DNA from: Hyaloraphidium curvatum
Taxonomy: Eukaryota; Monoblepharomycota; Hyaloraphidiomycetes; Hyaloraphidiales; Hyaloraphidiaceae
DNA length: 64,000 bases
Reading direction: 5' to 3'
Assembly: GCA_025558095.1 (NCBI GenBank)
Contig: JAIVFI010000020.1
Location: forward strand, 186,001-250,000
Shown: positions 10,242-20,624 of the stretch, piece after piece
Numbering within the stretch: the first letter of the stretch is position 1
How the letters are laid out: every line of letters begins with the position of its first letter
Made by a program: the position numbers and the translations under genes
The notes under the pieces: model-generated
Told to the model about the DNA's origin: nothing
What the model saw: the letters and a program-made list of their open reading frames with translations, nothing else
Database searches by the model: none

Positions 10242-11905
10242 CTAGTCGTCCCCGTGCACCCCGTTCGCCTTGCCTCCCCGGATGGTGCTCGACTGCAGCA
10301 TCGGGCTCGTCCCCCCGCTTGTCTCGCTCTCAAAGTCGGGCTTGGGCGAAATGTGCCCCGAGTTCCACAGCTCCGTCCTCTTTCCCGGCGTCGCCGGCCG
10401 CCCTTCCTCGGCCGCGACCGCCTGCGCCTCCTCGACCTCGAGCTTGGCCTCGCCCCGCGCCACGTCGCCCTTGGCGCCCTGGTACATCCACAGCCCGAAA
10501 AAGGTGGTGCAGATGCCCACGGCCTGCATCCAGGTCACCGAGTCCTGGAACCAGACCATAGCCGCGACGATGACAAAGATGCGCTTGACCAGCGAGGCGA
10601 CCGAGTAGGTCACGGGCGAGACGAGCGAGAGGAGGTTGAAGGCGAGGATGTTCTGCAGGAAGTAGCTCGCCCCGTTGAGGAGAAAGAGCCCCGAGACGTA
10701 GAGCCCGGGGAAGTACCAGCCCTTGACCGGTGCGTCGTCCTCGGGGGCGGCGCCGCGCGCCGGCAGGAGGCGGGGGGCGGGCGACGAAAGCACGCCGTCC
10801 GAGTAGATCCACAGGGGGATCATGAGGATGAAGGCCGTCGTGGCCGAGTAGAAGAGCAGGTTCAGCTTGTCCAGCTTGGCGGGGTTCGTCTTCGAGTGCC
10901 CGCCGTGCCAGTGCGACCCCACCGTCTGCGCCGCCCGCGCCGCCGAGAAGAGCTTCTTGGAGAAGATGTTCTGCACGACGAATATCAAGCAGGAACCGAG
11001 CGCGGCGAAGAATCCGATGTGGTGGAAGACGACTTTGTTGGTGCACACGAGCATGACGCCGACCGTGACCATAAAGATCGAGGAATAGACGCGCTGGGAG
11101 TAGGGCACGCCGAAGACGACGCGGTAGATGATGACGGTGAAGAGAGGGGAAAGTGCCTGGGAGAAAGGAGGCGAACAGTTAGCCTCAAGACGCTTCACCA
11201 GAGCGACAAGTTGGCCGGCATCCTCAAAGCTGCCCGGCAACCCCAGACCGCCAACCGGTCAACGAATCCCACTCGCAGTGTTTTCCCCAATTCGAGCGCA
11301 GTGCCAACTCTCGCCAACCGAGAAACGATGCCCACCTTGATCGTGTGCGCAAAGCTCACGGGCACGTACATGATTGCCACGCTTGACATGACGTGCCCCA
11401 CGATCTGGAACAAGCTCAGCGGTGCCGTGGTCATTATGATTTCACGGGTTGGCGCGCGGATGCGGGTGAATCCCAGGCCGTGTCCAAAGACGGCCGTGAA
11501 GAGGCCCGTCAGCAGGAACTGCACGATGGTCAGGGTCACGGGGAAAGAGTAGTGGTTCAGGATGGATTTCCCGATGTTGTTCGTCAGGGCCGACGTCGAG
11601 TACCAGAGGAAGCACAGGCCGACGAACTTGGCGGTGTCGCCGTTGAACAGGGCCGGCAGCTGCACGCTGAGCTGCGACGTCGACAGCGGCGCGGGGAACG
11701 AGTCGAACACCCTGCCCCCGGCCTCGCCCTTTGCCGGCTGCGGCACGGCGCCCTGCATGCCGTGCGGCACGCCGACATTGACGACGTTCTGGGTCAGGTT
11801 GATGGAGATTGACACGAGCCCGGGTGACTGCGCCTCCTTCTTGCCGGGCGACGGCGCGGGGTCGATGTACGGGTACGGCGGCGGCGGCTCGTCCGAGTCG
11901 GCCAT
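10242..11905 (-). CDS. TPT-family nucleotide-sugar/triose-phosphate transporter (SLC35-like)
   Basis: Two exons (11905-11336 and 11156-10242) with a 179-bp GTGGGC...CCCAG intron in phase 0; about 494 residues. The start at 11905 was chosen for its compact acidic N terminus; an upstream ATG at 12001 adds 32 Arg-rich residues. About ten hydrophobic segments follow a 120-residue cytosolic Pro-rich head. Family signatures are SILNHYSFPVTLTIVQF (the K/N-x-F-P-x-x-LT-x-x-Q motif of TPT proteins), SFAHTIK at the splice junction, and the SPVTYSVASLVKRIFVIV helix with its conserved Lys-Arg. Such proteins exchange nucleotide sugars or phosphorylated sugars across the Golgi or ER membrane. The substrate cannot be read from sequence. 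The C-terminal tail is hydrophilic. Confidence 0.85.
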
Positions 11906-12221
11906 TGCGAGCGAGATGGAGCCGCGCGGGCGGGCGTGGGCGGCGCGGCCGAGGCCGGCGCCCGCGGGGAGCGGCAGCGAGGCGCGGCCGTGGCTCGGCA
12001 TTACGCTTCCGAGGCACCGGGCCGCGGACCGTGCGGACGCCGCGCTGCGTCCGGCTGCCGCGGACGGGCGGGCATGGGCCGCTGGAGGGCCGGGGGAATC
12101 GGGTAACAGAGAGAAGACCGGGCCCCAACGCGGGCTGGGGTGGGCGGTGTCGGCGGTATGCCCTCACGAGTCATCGCCGCACAGGCCAGGCCAGCCAGAG
12201 CCACAGCATGTTCCAATCAAA

Positions 12222-13301
12222 CTACAGGAGCGGCGGCTTCTCGACTCCGTACTGCCGCGGATGCGGGTCCGCCGCTCGCTTTCGCGCCCACTCCGCGATC
12301 TGCGCCAGCGCCTGGTCCAGCTGCTGCCGCGACACCTTATCCATGGCCTCCTGGCCCTCCTCGCTCTGCGACAGGACGTCCTTGTAGGTGTACCGCGGCA
12401 CGTGGTCCTTCGAGGCGTCGACCTTCGGGCTCACAAAGGGCGTGAGCTGGGTGTCCCCATGGAAAAGCGATCGGGTCACAAGAAGGAAGCGGGAAGCAGC
12501 TGAGCTGCCCACCTTGAAGTTGCTCAGGTCCGGCACAACGTAATCCCGTACTTTCCACGGGTCGATGATGTAGCGGCCGCCTGTTGGAACGGGGAAGGGG
12601 GAACGGCAATCAGCACCCTTCTCGTTACGCCCCTGGGAAACAATCCCCTTCCTCGCCCGATCCAAATGCCGTCCAGAAAGGCAACAGTCGCCAGAAAATG
12701 CCCAAAGTCCGGCAATGAGAGCCGCTACCACGACGATGGAGCACCTCCGGTCGAAACGCCATGGGGCCCTTCCCTGAGCCCGTTGCGGGCCCCATTTCCG
12801 CCATCTGACGCCCTCATGCGTGTCTTTCACGACAACCCGAAGCGCAGATAGGCGCCATCGACACGGCGGGTTCCCATCGCGGCGTCGTGAGGCCATCCCC
12901 AACGCCGCCAGACAAACGCGTCCTGGCCGGCCCATCGCCCTTCCACGGCCAGTTTGCCGCTTCCCCGCGAATCGCTTCCATCCATTTCCCCTTTCTGACG
13001 CTTTTGCGGCCCCAGACCGCGGTCCCCGCCGGCCGCGACACCCACTCGCATCGTAGTGCCCCATCGCCCCGCTCCGCGTCCCCTTGTAGAAGTTCTTGTT
13101 CCCCTTCTTCCCCGTCCATCGGATTCGTTTGTTGGCGCCCCAGCGGACCTGCTGCCGCGCGTGCGGCGGCGTGGAGAGGGCGAAGGGGTGCGGCGCGCCG
13201 AGGGCGGAGGGCATCGCGGAGGGCGCGGCGGCGGAGGGGACGAGGGCGGGGAGGAGGGAGGCGGGTCGGGAGGGGAGGCAGCGTACGCAGAAGGGCAGCA
13301 T
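12222..13301 (-). CDS. mitochondrial large-subunit ribosomal protein mL41 (yeast Mrpl27 type)
   Basis: Three exons (13301-13046, 12580-12513, 12446-12222), about 182 residues. Exon 1 has a Ser/Ala/Arg-rich presequence fitting mitochondrial import, then the mL41 core WTGKKGNKNFYKGTR. Exon 2 continues GRYIIDPWKVRDYVVPDL, and exon 3 runs on LTPFVSPKVD. This parallels yeast Mrpl27, where a GNK-x-MYKGTR block is followed by a KVRTYV-type strand. The first intron is 465 bp (GTGGGT, phase 1). The second, 12447-12512, is 66 bp and has no stop in frame; I call it an intron because removing it restores the family spacing and it has GTGGGC...CCCAG borders. The C terminus is helical and charged. Acts in the mitochondrial ribosome. 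Confidence 0.85.
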   Translation of the reverse strand: MLPFCVRCLPSRPASLLPALVPSAAAPSAMPSALGAPHPFALSTPPHARQQVRWGANKRIRWTGKKGNKNFYKGTRSGAMGHYDASGCRGRRGPRSGAAKASERGNGWKRFAGKRQTGRGRAMGRPGRVCLAALGMASRRRDGNPPCRWRLSALRVVVKDTHEGVRWRKWGPQRAQGRAPWRFDRRCSIVVVAALIAGLWAFSGDCCLSGRHLDRARKGIVSQGRNEKGADCRSPFPVPTGGRYIIDPWKVRDYVVPDLSNFKVGSSAASRFLLVTRSLFHGDTQLTPFVSPKVDASKDHVPRYTYKDVLSQSEEGQEAMDKVSRQQLDQALAQIAEWARKRAADPHPRQYGVEKPPLL

Positions 13302-13522
13302 CGTGGAGAAATCCGCTCGATGCCGCCTGGAGAGGGGACTACAGAGGTCTGTTGCTGACAGAGGGCGCAGCAAGCTTTACACTTCACACCACTTCGCCGG
13401 TTTCGCCTGAAGAGGCGCAATGGAGTCATCTGCATGTCGAGTAGTCAAGATCGATGCTATTTGTACGATTCGCCTATGTTTCTCCTCCAGAAGATCGCTC
13501 CCAGAAAAGAGTCACGCCCTCC

Positions 13523-14509
13523 TCACATCCTTCCCGGCAGCTCCGAGTACAGCTGCACCTTGATCGCCCCCGTGGTCTTGTCCGCGGCGACCTCGAAGGC
13601 CTTGGGCCCCTCGTGGATCGGGAACCGGTGGGTGACGACCGCGTCGTAGATGGCTGGCTTGCGCTTGAGCAGCTCGGCCGCCTCCACGAACTCGTCCATG
13701 TCCCGGTTGTAGTTGTGCGCAATGCTCGGTATAAATTTGATCTCCCGGACCATGATCATCGCGTTCACGGTGATCGGAATGGCCATGTCGCCCAGCTCGA
13801 CGAGGCTGCCGCCCGGCCGGGTCGCGCGGATGCAAGCGTCGAACACCTCCTGCGAGCCCCCGATGCAGTCGAACGAGACGTCCGCCGCGTTCTTGCCGGC
13901 CTCCTTGACGGGCTCCGCACCGAGCTTGCGCGCCGCGGCCTCCTGGTGGGGGTACTTTGCGACGATCTTCGTCTTGTGACCGCGGTCGACGAGTGCGGCG
14001 GCGCAGAGGAGCCCGATGCTTCCGGCCCCGTAAACGAGCGCTTCGTCCCCCGGCTTCATCGCGGCGAGGTTGATCCCGTGTATCACAACCGACACCGGTT
14101 CGACCAGGCCGACGAAGCGGGGGTCAAAGCCCGCCGGCATGGGGACAAGCCGGTCCTCCGGCACCTTGACCGCTTCCGCCATCCCGCCGGGCAGAGCGAA
14201 GCCGACGACGTCCACGCCCGCGGTGCGACACAGGTGCCTGCGGCCCTTCTTGCACTGCGAGCATTCGCCACAGGAACCGGGGGGCCGGACAGCAACGAGG
14301 CGGCCGGAAGGGTCATAGCCGCCAAACTCGTGTCCGAAGATGCGGCCTTCGAGTTTCTCCTGGCCCTTCGCAGCTCGCTGAAGCGCGTGCAGATCCGAGC
14401 CGCAGATCCCGGCGGCCGTGGGCCTGATGACCACGCCGCGGCCGGGCGGCTCCGACAGCGGTTCGACAACGAGAGTTCCCCGGCGGAACACGACTGCGCG
14501 GGTCGACAT
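13523..14509 (-). CDS. zinc-dependent alcohol dehydrogenase (MDR family)
   Basis: Single exon, about 328 residues; the ATG at 14509 begins directly at the first beta strand (MSTRAVVFRRG). Catalytic-zinc Cys lies in AAGICGSDLHAL and its His/Glu in RIFGHEF. The structural-zinc four-cysteine loop is CGECSQCKKGRRHLC. The cofactor-binding turn is VYGAGSIGLLCAAAL. These are the standard landmarks of medium-chain NAD(P)-dependent polyol or alcohol dehydrogenases. The substrate is not determinable; the short loop between GHEF and the structural zinc site is a mild oddity, as the usual GDRV segment is compressed. The next gene, 640 bp away, is divergent. Confidence 0.88.
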   Translation of the reverse strand: MSTRAVVFRRGTLVVEPLSEPPGRGVVIRPTAAGICGSDLHALQRAAKGQEKLEGRIFGHEFGGYDPSGRLVAVRPPGSCGECSQCKKGRRHLCRTAGVDVVGFALPGGMAEAVKVPEDRLVPMPAGFDPRFVGLVEPVSVVIHGINLAAMKPGDEALVYGAGSIGLLCAAALVDRGHKTKIVAKYPHQEAAARKLGAEPVKEAGKNAADVSFDCIGGSQEVFDACIRATRPGGSLVELGDMAIPITVNAMIMVREIKFIPSIAHNYNRDMDEFVEAAELLKRKPAIYDAVVTHRFPIHEGPKAFEVAADKTTGAIKVQLYSELPGRM

Positions 14510-15150
14510 TGCGTAGTGCTTCTCCTGCGAGTCTCTCGTATTGGAGAAACCGACAAGACGTGCGTGCCTCCTCGTTGGGCACTGCCTTACAGCTGGATGA
14601 AGGTGAGGTGGCGATGGGAGGCAGTCGGCGCGCGCGGTGCGCAGCGTCTCCCGACCCTGACGACGAAGCAAGAATCTCCAGAACGACCAATGCGTTGCGA
14701 ACAATAGAAAAGGAATTGAAGTCATTCTGGCTGCGGTTCCTTCGATGGGCTTCGTTGCTCGGGTGATTGAGGCTTTCGCAATCTGCTCTAGCCTCTGCGC
14801 TTCTCCCACCGGTTGTCTGTTCGATCTGGACTCCTGCGGAGTTTTTCAATCCTCCTTAATTCAACGCATTCGTGGAAGGGAAGGTCGAATCCCGCTGCGA
14901 ATCATCTTGCTTTCTCTTCTCGGGCGGGGTCCGGGCACGAAAGTGATGCTTTCCACGCGTCCATCCCGCTCGCTGATGGCCAAAATGATCCAATCAGAGG
15001 TTTATCGATCGCCGCTGACCTGTAGAATGACCTCGATCTGCGTTTCCCATCTTGGCCATGGGTGTGGGAAGTTCGTGGGTCCTGGTCTAGCGTGCGGAGT
15101 GGGACCCGCCGCGCTGCCGCACCTGTGACTTCGCGGTCTCGCAGCTCGCC
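14510..15150. other. intergenic region with no recognised gene
   Basis: 640 bp between two divergent genes. Frames are short and lack coding character on both strands; no repeat or RNA gene was recognised. It presumably holds the promoters of the dehydrogenase and the Cys-repeat protein. Confidence 0.5.
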
Positions 15151-17862
15151 ATGGCGGGCCACCGCGTCGTGCCGCTGGGCGGCACGCTCGTGGTGGTGCT
15201 TGCCCTCGTGATCCTCGCGGTCTCGCCACCGTGGGTGGGTTCCCGGCTGCCCGCCTGGCGCGCCGTGTCATTGGGCCCCGTCGGCGCGAACGCTCTCTCG
15301 GTGCCGCCTCTCGCCGCCGGATCGAGGCTGGGGAAACGCCAGGATGATGACGATGACGACGACGATGAGGAGGAGGACGGAGATGACCAGGACGACGACG
15401 TGAGTCGCCGTGCCTTCCACCTCGCATGGGCGACATCTAACTCGGGCTTCCGCGCCTCGATGGCTCGCCCCACCGTCCCAACAGGACGACTACCGAGCGC
15501 GCCGCCTCCAGAGGCGCATCTTCGGGAAGAAGAAGAGCACGACGGGCACGACCGGGACGGGCAAGACCGCCGACGTCGGCTGCAAGCCGAAGGGCCTGCT
15601 CTCCAAGAAGCTCCCCAACCCCCTGCCGGCCGGATGTACCCCCGACAAGCTTGCGGCGTACTGCAAGACCAAGAACGGCGAGACCGACCCCGCCTGTGCC
15701 TCGATCCTGGGCTGCATCCCGAAGGGCTTGATTTCGAAGAAGCTTCCGAACCCGCTTCCGGCGACCTGTACGCCTGACAAACTAAAGGCGTACTGCGCAA
15801 AACCGAAGAGCAAGAAGGACCCTGCCTGCGCCACTGGTTGCACGCCCCAGGGCTTGCTCAAGAAGAAGCTGCCGAACCCGCTGCCCAAGACGTGCACTCC
15901 TGACCTGCTCGAGAAGTATTGCGCCGGAAAGAACGGCCCGGGCGACCCTGCTTGTGCGAAGATCATCGGCTGCGTGCCCAAGGGCCTCCTCAAGAAGAAG
16001 CTCCCCAACCCGTTGCCGCCGGAATGTACTGAGGAGAAACTCGCCAAATATTGCGCGGTTGCCAAGAACAAGAAGAACGATCCGGCCTGTTTCACCGGCT
16101 GCACGCCGACCGGCACGCTGAAGAAGAAGCTGCCGAAGCCGCTGCCCAAGACGTGCACGCCGGACTTGCTGCAAAAGTATTGTGAAACGGACAAGAATGG
16201 CCCCGGGGACCCCGCGTGTGCCGAGATCATTGGTTGCGTGCCCAAGGGCCTTCTCAAGAAGAAGCTACCGAACCCACTACCTCCCAGCTGCACGCCGGCG
16301 AAGCTGGAAAAGTACTGTTCGAACGCGAAGAACAAGAAGAACGACCCTGCGTGCGCTACTGGTTGCACCCCCACGGGCTTGCTTAAGAAGAAGCTGCCGA
16401 AGCCTCTGCCCAAGACGTGCACCCCTGAGCTGTTGGCGGAGTACTGCAAGACCAAGAACGGCCCTGGGGACCCCGCATGCGCCGATCTCCTTGGTTGCGT
16501 CCCGAAGGGGTTGCTCAAGAAGAAGCTCCCGAAACCGCTCCCACCAAGCTGCACCCCCGAGAAGCTCGCGCAGTATTGCGAGAATCCGAAGAACAAGAAG
16601 AACGACCCGGCCTGCTTCACGGGCTGCACGCCGACCGGCACACTGAAGAAGAAGCTGCCGACCCCGCTCCCTGAATCATGCACGCCTGCTTTGTTGGAGG
16701 AGTACTGTAAGACCAAGAACGGTCCCGGCGACCCGGCGTGCAAGGAGATCCTCGGTTGCGTGCCCAAGGGCCTCCTGACGAAGAAGCTCCCCAACCCCCT
16801 GCCGCCCGAGTGTACTGCCGAAAAACTGGCCCTCTATTGTGCAACACCGAACGGGGCGAAGGATCCGGCATGCGGGAATGCGGACAATTGCGTCCCGGAA
16901 GAGAATCCGGTGGGTGATCGCGACAAGTGACGCTCGCAAACTACAGCCTAATCCCTACCTTCTACCCTCGTCTGTGCAGGAAACGGGCGTCATGCAACTT
17001 CCCCTGACGCTTCCTGTCGAGTGTGACAAAGCATCCCTCGGCGCTTACTGCCGCACGATCGACAAGAGTGTATGTGGGCCAGGGCCAGAAGGTCAGACGT
17101 TTCTCACCGGCATCCCTCCCAGACCGAGCCCAAGTGTGCAAGCGGTCTCACCAAGGTCGTCGGCAAGGTCAAGAACGCCTACGCGGCAGCCAACGCGCAG
17201 ATCGCGGAGCTCGGGGTCATGATCGGGCTAGAGTCGTACACGGCCGTCCAGTTTGCGATCGATTTCGGACCGATCCCTGCTCAGGCGAAGGGCGACACGG
17301 CTCTGATGGGTCGGCTCGTGGGTTTATAGTGCCCTCTGGGTGCCTCACTCCGATGCTAAACGTCTCGCGACACAGGCCGTGGCCAAGCTCAAGCAGATTG
17401 CGCAGAGCTCCGAACAACTTTCGAGCGCTAGTACGTCATTGGCAACGGCTATCGCGACGTGGACTCAACGCCCTTGCAGTTGCCATGGTCAAGAGCATCC
17501 TTGGTCTCCCTGCAGGAGGCCTCGACGGCGAGGAGGAAGTCCCGCCTGATGAGACCCCGCCCGAGGATGAAACCCCGCCCGAGGATGAAACCCCGCCCGA
17601 GGATGAAACCCCGCCCGAGGATGAAACCCCGCCCGAAGATGAAACCCCGGCCGGCGATGAAACCCCGCCGCCGGAAGATGATGATCAGCCTCCTCCAGGC
17701 GAAGAGTCGGATGAGGAGCCGCCCGCGGACGAGGAGCCTACTGATGAGGAGCCGCCCGCGGACGAGGAGCCTACGGAGGAGGAGCCGCCCGCGGACGAGG
17801 ACACACCACCTGAAGACGAGGAAGGGGGAGGCGACGAAGAGCCCGCTGAGGAGGAGCGCTAA
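15151..17862 (+). CDS. secreted cysteine-rich tandem-repeat protein with acidic C-terminal tail
   Basis: Six predicted exons: 15151-15399, 15485-16909, 16980-17069, 17123-17317, 17376-17430, 17480-17862; 798 residues, all intron phases consistent. Residues 1-35 hold a hydrophobic signal or anchor segment. Then comes a dibasic GKRQ followed by a run of eight Asp (a Kex2-like processing site is possible). The long second exon carries ten repeats of about 43 residues (see separate entry), each with four Cys and a basic KKKLPNPLP core. An eleventh, degenerate repeat spans exons 2-4. Exons 4-5 encode an Ala/Lys helical region, and exon 6 an acidic Pro-rich tail with about six copies of TPPEDE. The protein is thus basic and Cys-rich in the middle, strongly acidic at both ends. 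I do not recognise the family; a structural wall or matrix role, or cation binding, is conjecture. Confidence 0.75.
15578..16878 (+). repeat. ten tandem ~130-bp repeats encoding alternating four-Cys units
   Basis: Each unit reads roughly G-C-x-P-x-G-x-L-x-K-K-L-P-x-P-L-P-x-x-C-T then LxxYC and DPAC. Units come in two alternating types: one ends NGPGDPAC plus a hydrophobic triplet, the other KNKKNDPAC plus a Thr, giving a higher-order period of about 260 bp through units 3-9. Amino-acid identity between like types is very high while third codon positions differ, so the array is not a recent unequal-crossover product. The first two units and the tenth are less regular. Confidence 0.9.
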
Positions 17863-18258
17863 CGGTCCACTTGCCGAACATTTGTAAAGGTACATGGGAA
17901 CACACCTGTTTGGATCTACACGAAGTACCTATTTCGATCCCCATTTGTCTCCCACTTTGCTCAGACCGATTGCCAAAACAGTTCCTCGCGGGGCCTCAGG
18001 ATCACGATTTCGGCCTCCGGAGACCCAAGTAACGCGCTCTTGCGTCCTCCGCGCGGCGTAGTTCACCTATTCGATCCCCAGCAGGATCTTCAGAGCAGTG
18101 TTTTCGTTCTCTGCAAGGACCATTTGATCCCCTTGCGGACCGCAAGGGGCCACCCGAAAGCGGCGGCCTGGTAGGCGAAGTTTCGGGCAAGCATGAACAG
18201 CTTCTCGCGAGCATGATCCGTGCAGTCGACCACCAGCTCCGCGGCAAACAAGAGCAAA

Positions 18259-18387
18259 TCAACGACGTAAGAGCATGCGGCTAGCAGGCATGATACGGGA
18301 CAGGGTGCGGAAACAGCCGCGAGTCGTGAGGACCGCAGAGATCTCCTCGATGAGCTCAGTCGGCAACACTGTGGCCTTTGCCGACAT
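18259..18387 (-). pseudogene. F-box-like N-terminal fragment
   Basis: A 42-codon ORF starting MSAKATVLPTELIEEISAVL and ending in a stop. The LPTELIEEI pattern followed by a Leu/Ser helix is typical of the start of fungal F-box domains. Downstream on the same strand another frame gives a short hydrophobic stretch (FAAELVVDCTDHAREKLFML), so this may be the remains of a larger gene. Identification rests on one short motif. Confidence 0.25.
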
Positions 18388-18671
18388 AGAGGCCAAGATC
18401 AACAGCGTAAAGGCAAATAGTGATCCCCAGGAATCCAGCAAACGTGCTTCTCGTCCGGGTTCATGTGGCAACGCAGCGCGCAACCGTCACTGTCCGGACC
18501 CAAGGGGTGGGCACTCCCAAAACATCAACATGTTCCGGACGTCCACCACACACACAAAAAGAGCTCATTTCTTCTGAAACTGCGCAGAATGCTGCGTTTG
18601 TATAGTAGCAATTTGATCTGGGGGGCAGTGGTTTGATGCCTCTGCGGGCGGCGACGATATAGGGCGAAAAG

Positions 18672-19007
18672 CTGGCGTGACCCGCTTCTACCCGAAAACG
18701 TGCAAGACTGAGGACTGGAGCCGGACTGGAGCCGGATTGGGCCGGACTGAGGGACCAGCGACCTCAAGTAACATCAGCGTATGCCTCACGCGGGATGGTT
18801 GGTAAGTGAATCGTAGTGTACGGCGCGCTTGAATCGAAGAGATCTGGTGCAGTAAAGGTGATCTGATTGAGTGCCACCGAGTTTAGCACCGACCAGATGC
18901 TCACGATTGGCCCTCGTCCGTTCGGGACTGCAGACTGACAGTTGTTTTTTTGGTCGGACTGAGGACTGGATCGGACCGAAAACATGCAGACGGGCGAGTC
19001 ACGCTAG
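18672..19007. repeat. possible small MITE-like element with inverted ends
   Basis: The ends ctggcgtgacccgc (18672-18685) and the reverse complement of 18994-19007 (ctagcgtgactcgc) match at 12 of 14 positions, enclosing about 310 bp with internal direct repeats and no ORF. No clean target-site duplication is visible, so this is only a candidate. Confidence 0.25.
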
Positions 19008-19240
19008 GACTTTAGACCTAAAGCTCCCCCGCTTCGCGTGATCGGCAAAAGCCAGCCCACCAATCGTACTATTTTGTAGCTCAGTCACATTCTGGGAGAT
19101 TTTCTGGAGTTTTTGACGCGATTTGGGTGTGTGGTGAGCGCCGGGAGCGGGTTGATGTTTTGGGAGTACCCACCTCTTGGTCCGGACCGCTGGCACAAGG
19201 ACCTTCCGATTCACGAAACCCCGCCGCAATCACCCCGGCA

Positions 19241-20518
19241 ATGGCGTCTCGCTCATCTCATCGCTGCACCCATGCCGCCCCGAACCTGCACACGATCCCG
19301 GGCGAGCTTGTCGAGCGCTTCTTTAAACTGGTGTCGTTGCGGGACCCGCCCGCGTAACCCTGGGCACTGGGTGCCGACCCCGGACCGCACGCTCCTGTAC
19401 GACGTGGACGCCCGTGACAACCTTGTCGCGGTTAAAGGAACCCCTCTGCGGACCCGGCGCCGCCCCGACCCCGGCCTGTGCCTCGTTCACCCCCGGCTCC
19501 TCCCAGTCGCCGCGCGCGTCTTGTACCGGGAGGCCAGCCTGCGCACGTGCAAGATTGCCGCCGGTCTAGAAGCCGCGGTATGCCGCTCGCCCCGCGCCGG
19601 GCACAGGCTCTACTCCTCCTCGTCAGGAAGCTCGAGGTCTGGACGGTGGACAGCAAGGGCTACGATGCCGCAACGGAAACGTGGAAAGTCGAATCCGCCG
19701 ACGCGGTGCGGATGTCTCTTCACGCCCACGCTATCCTCTTCGCCTGTGCCGCGCGAGAGGTGCAGGTCTATGCCGGGCATTTTCGCGGGCTTTGCCGGAC
19801 GCCAATTCCGCAGCCTCGCTTCCGAGGGCATGTGGGACGCCCTCCGCTCGTGTGCATCGATCCGCTCCCTGCGGCTGTGCGGGGTGGAGCTGGATGCGCC
19901 GGCGCTGGAGATGCTGGCGGGGATGAAGAACCTCGAGGCGCTCTCCCTGTTCAACTGCGGCTTCTCCCTTTTCGCTCCCTACCAAAAGCCGCCCAAGGCC
20001 TCGCAATCATCTCGATCGGACATACTCCACATGCCGACGAAGCCTTGGCCCTCCTCGCCTGGCTCTCCTCGCCCCGCATCCGCTCGCTCGAGATGGACTG
20101 CGGCACCTTTGCCCTTCCCGGATCCGGCTCCCTGCGTGACCTCGCGGCCTCGTTCCCGGGCCTGCGCACGTTGACTCTCCGCGCGGGGATCGGCTTCGAG
20201 ATCTTCGGAATTCCGGGCATCAGGGCATGCGAAGTGCTCCGCATCATCGAGGGGTTTGCTGGCGGGGTGATCACGTCGGTGGAGGTGGATCGCACGGCTA
20301 CGACCGCGTCCCCGGCGAACGCTCAGGTGCTGTTCGAGATCGGGCAAGCCCTGCTGTCCCTGGATTGACTCCGGGAATGCTCGGTCGGGGTAAGGATGCC
20401 CGGGGTGCGCGGGGCGGAGGAGGCGAAGGCCACGGAGGCGGCTGTCGTTGCCTTGGTGAAAGTGCTAAAGAGCCGTCTCGGCACCGAGGCGAGGATCACG
20501 CTGACGACGGACTCGTGA
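19241..20518 (+). pseudogene. F-box/LRR-like gene broken by several frameshifts and a stop
   Basis: The ATG at 19241 opens an F-box-like segment (LHTIPGELVERFFKLVSL) that hits a stop within 32 codons. Family-like sequence then moves between frames: LCLVHPRLLPVAARVLYREA around 19480 in one frame, VRKLEVWTVDSKGYD around 19620 in a second, LRSCASIRSLRLCGVELDAP around 19850 back in the first, and an LRR-like stretch up to a TGA at 20366-20368 in the second. After that TGA the same frame stays open for 49 more codons with helical sequence. No set of GT-AG introns joins these pieces sensibly. It is read as a decayed member of the F-box family also seen at 8.8-10.1 kb; assembly indels are the alternative. 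Confidence 0.5.
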
Positions 20519-20624
20519 GCGCAATGCCAAGGAATAGAAATGAGACCGTACGATGCAGATTGACAAAATCGACATACGAAAGCAGAAATGCCCACCGACG
20601 CCCCTCACCCCATCCACGCCCGAC

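Larger units (their letters stand above)
17863..19240. other. gene-poor region with repeats and an F-box-like fragment
   Basis: 1.4 kb without a convincing intact gene. It contains an F-box-like fragment (18259-18387, minus), short direct repeats of gactgaggactgga (near 18707 and 18957) and of ccgaaaac[g/a]tgca, a triplicated ggactggagcc-like unit near 18712-18745, and a pair of imperfect inverted repeats at 18672-18685 and 18994-19007. Confidence 0.5.

Noticed and set aside
10140-11552. 470-codon plus-strand open frame
   Set aside because: Antisense to the TPT transporter; charged Arg/Glu/Asp shadow composition.
13454-14707. 417-codon plus-strand open frame
   Set aside because: Antisense to the zinc alcohol dehydrogenase with all its zinc and NAD motifs.
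14870-14910. possible tRNA (T-loop-like ggtcgaatccc)
   Set aside because: No acceptor stem or anticodon arm could be paired around it; the motif alone is common in GC-rich DNA.
15490-16794. 434-codon minus-strand open frame across the Cys repeats
   Set aside because: A repetitive shadow of the plus-strand array. The Cys/Pro-patterned plus frame has a signal peptide and consistent introns; this one has neither.
15578-16878. CRISPR-like or satellite array
   Set aside because: The repeats are in-frame coding units with conserved Cys and silent variation between copies, with no spacers.
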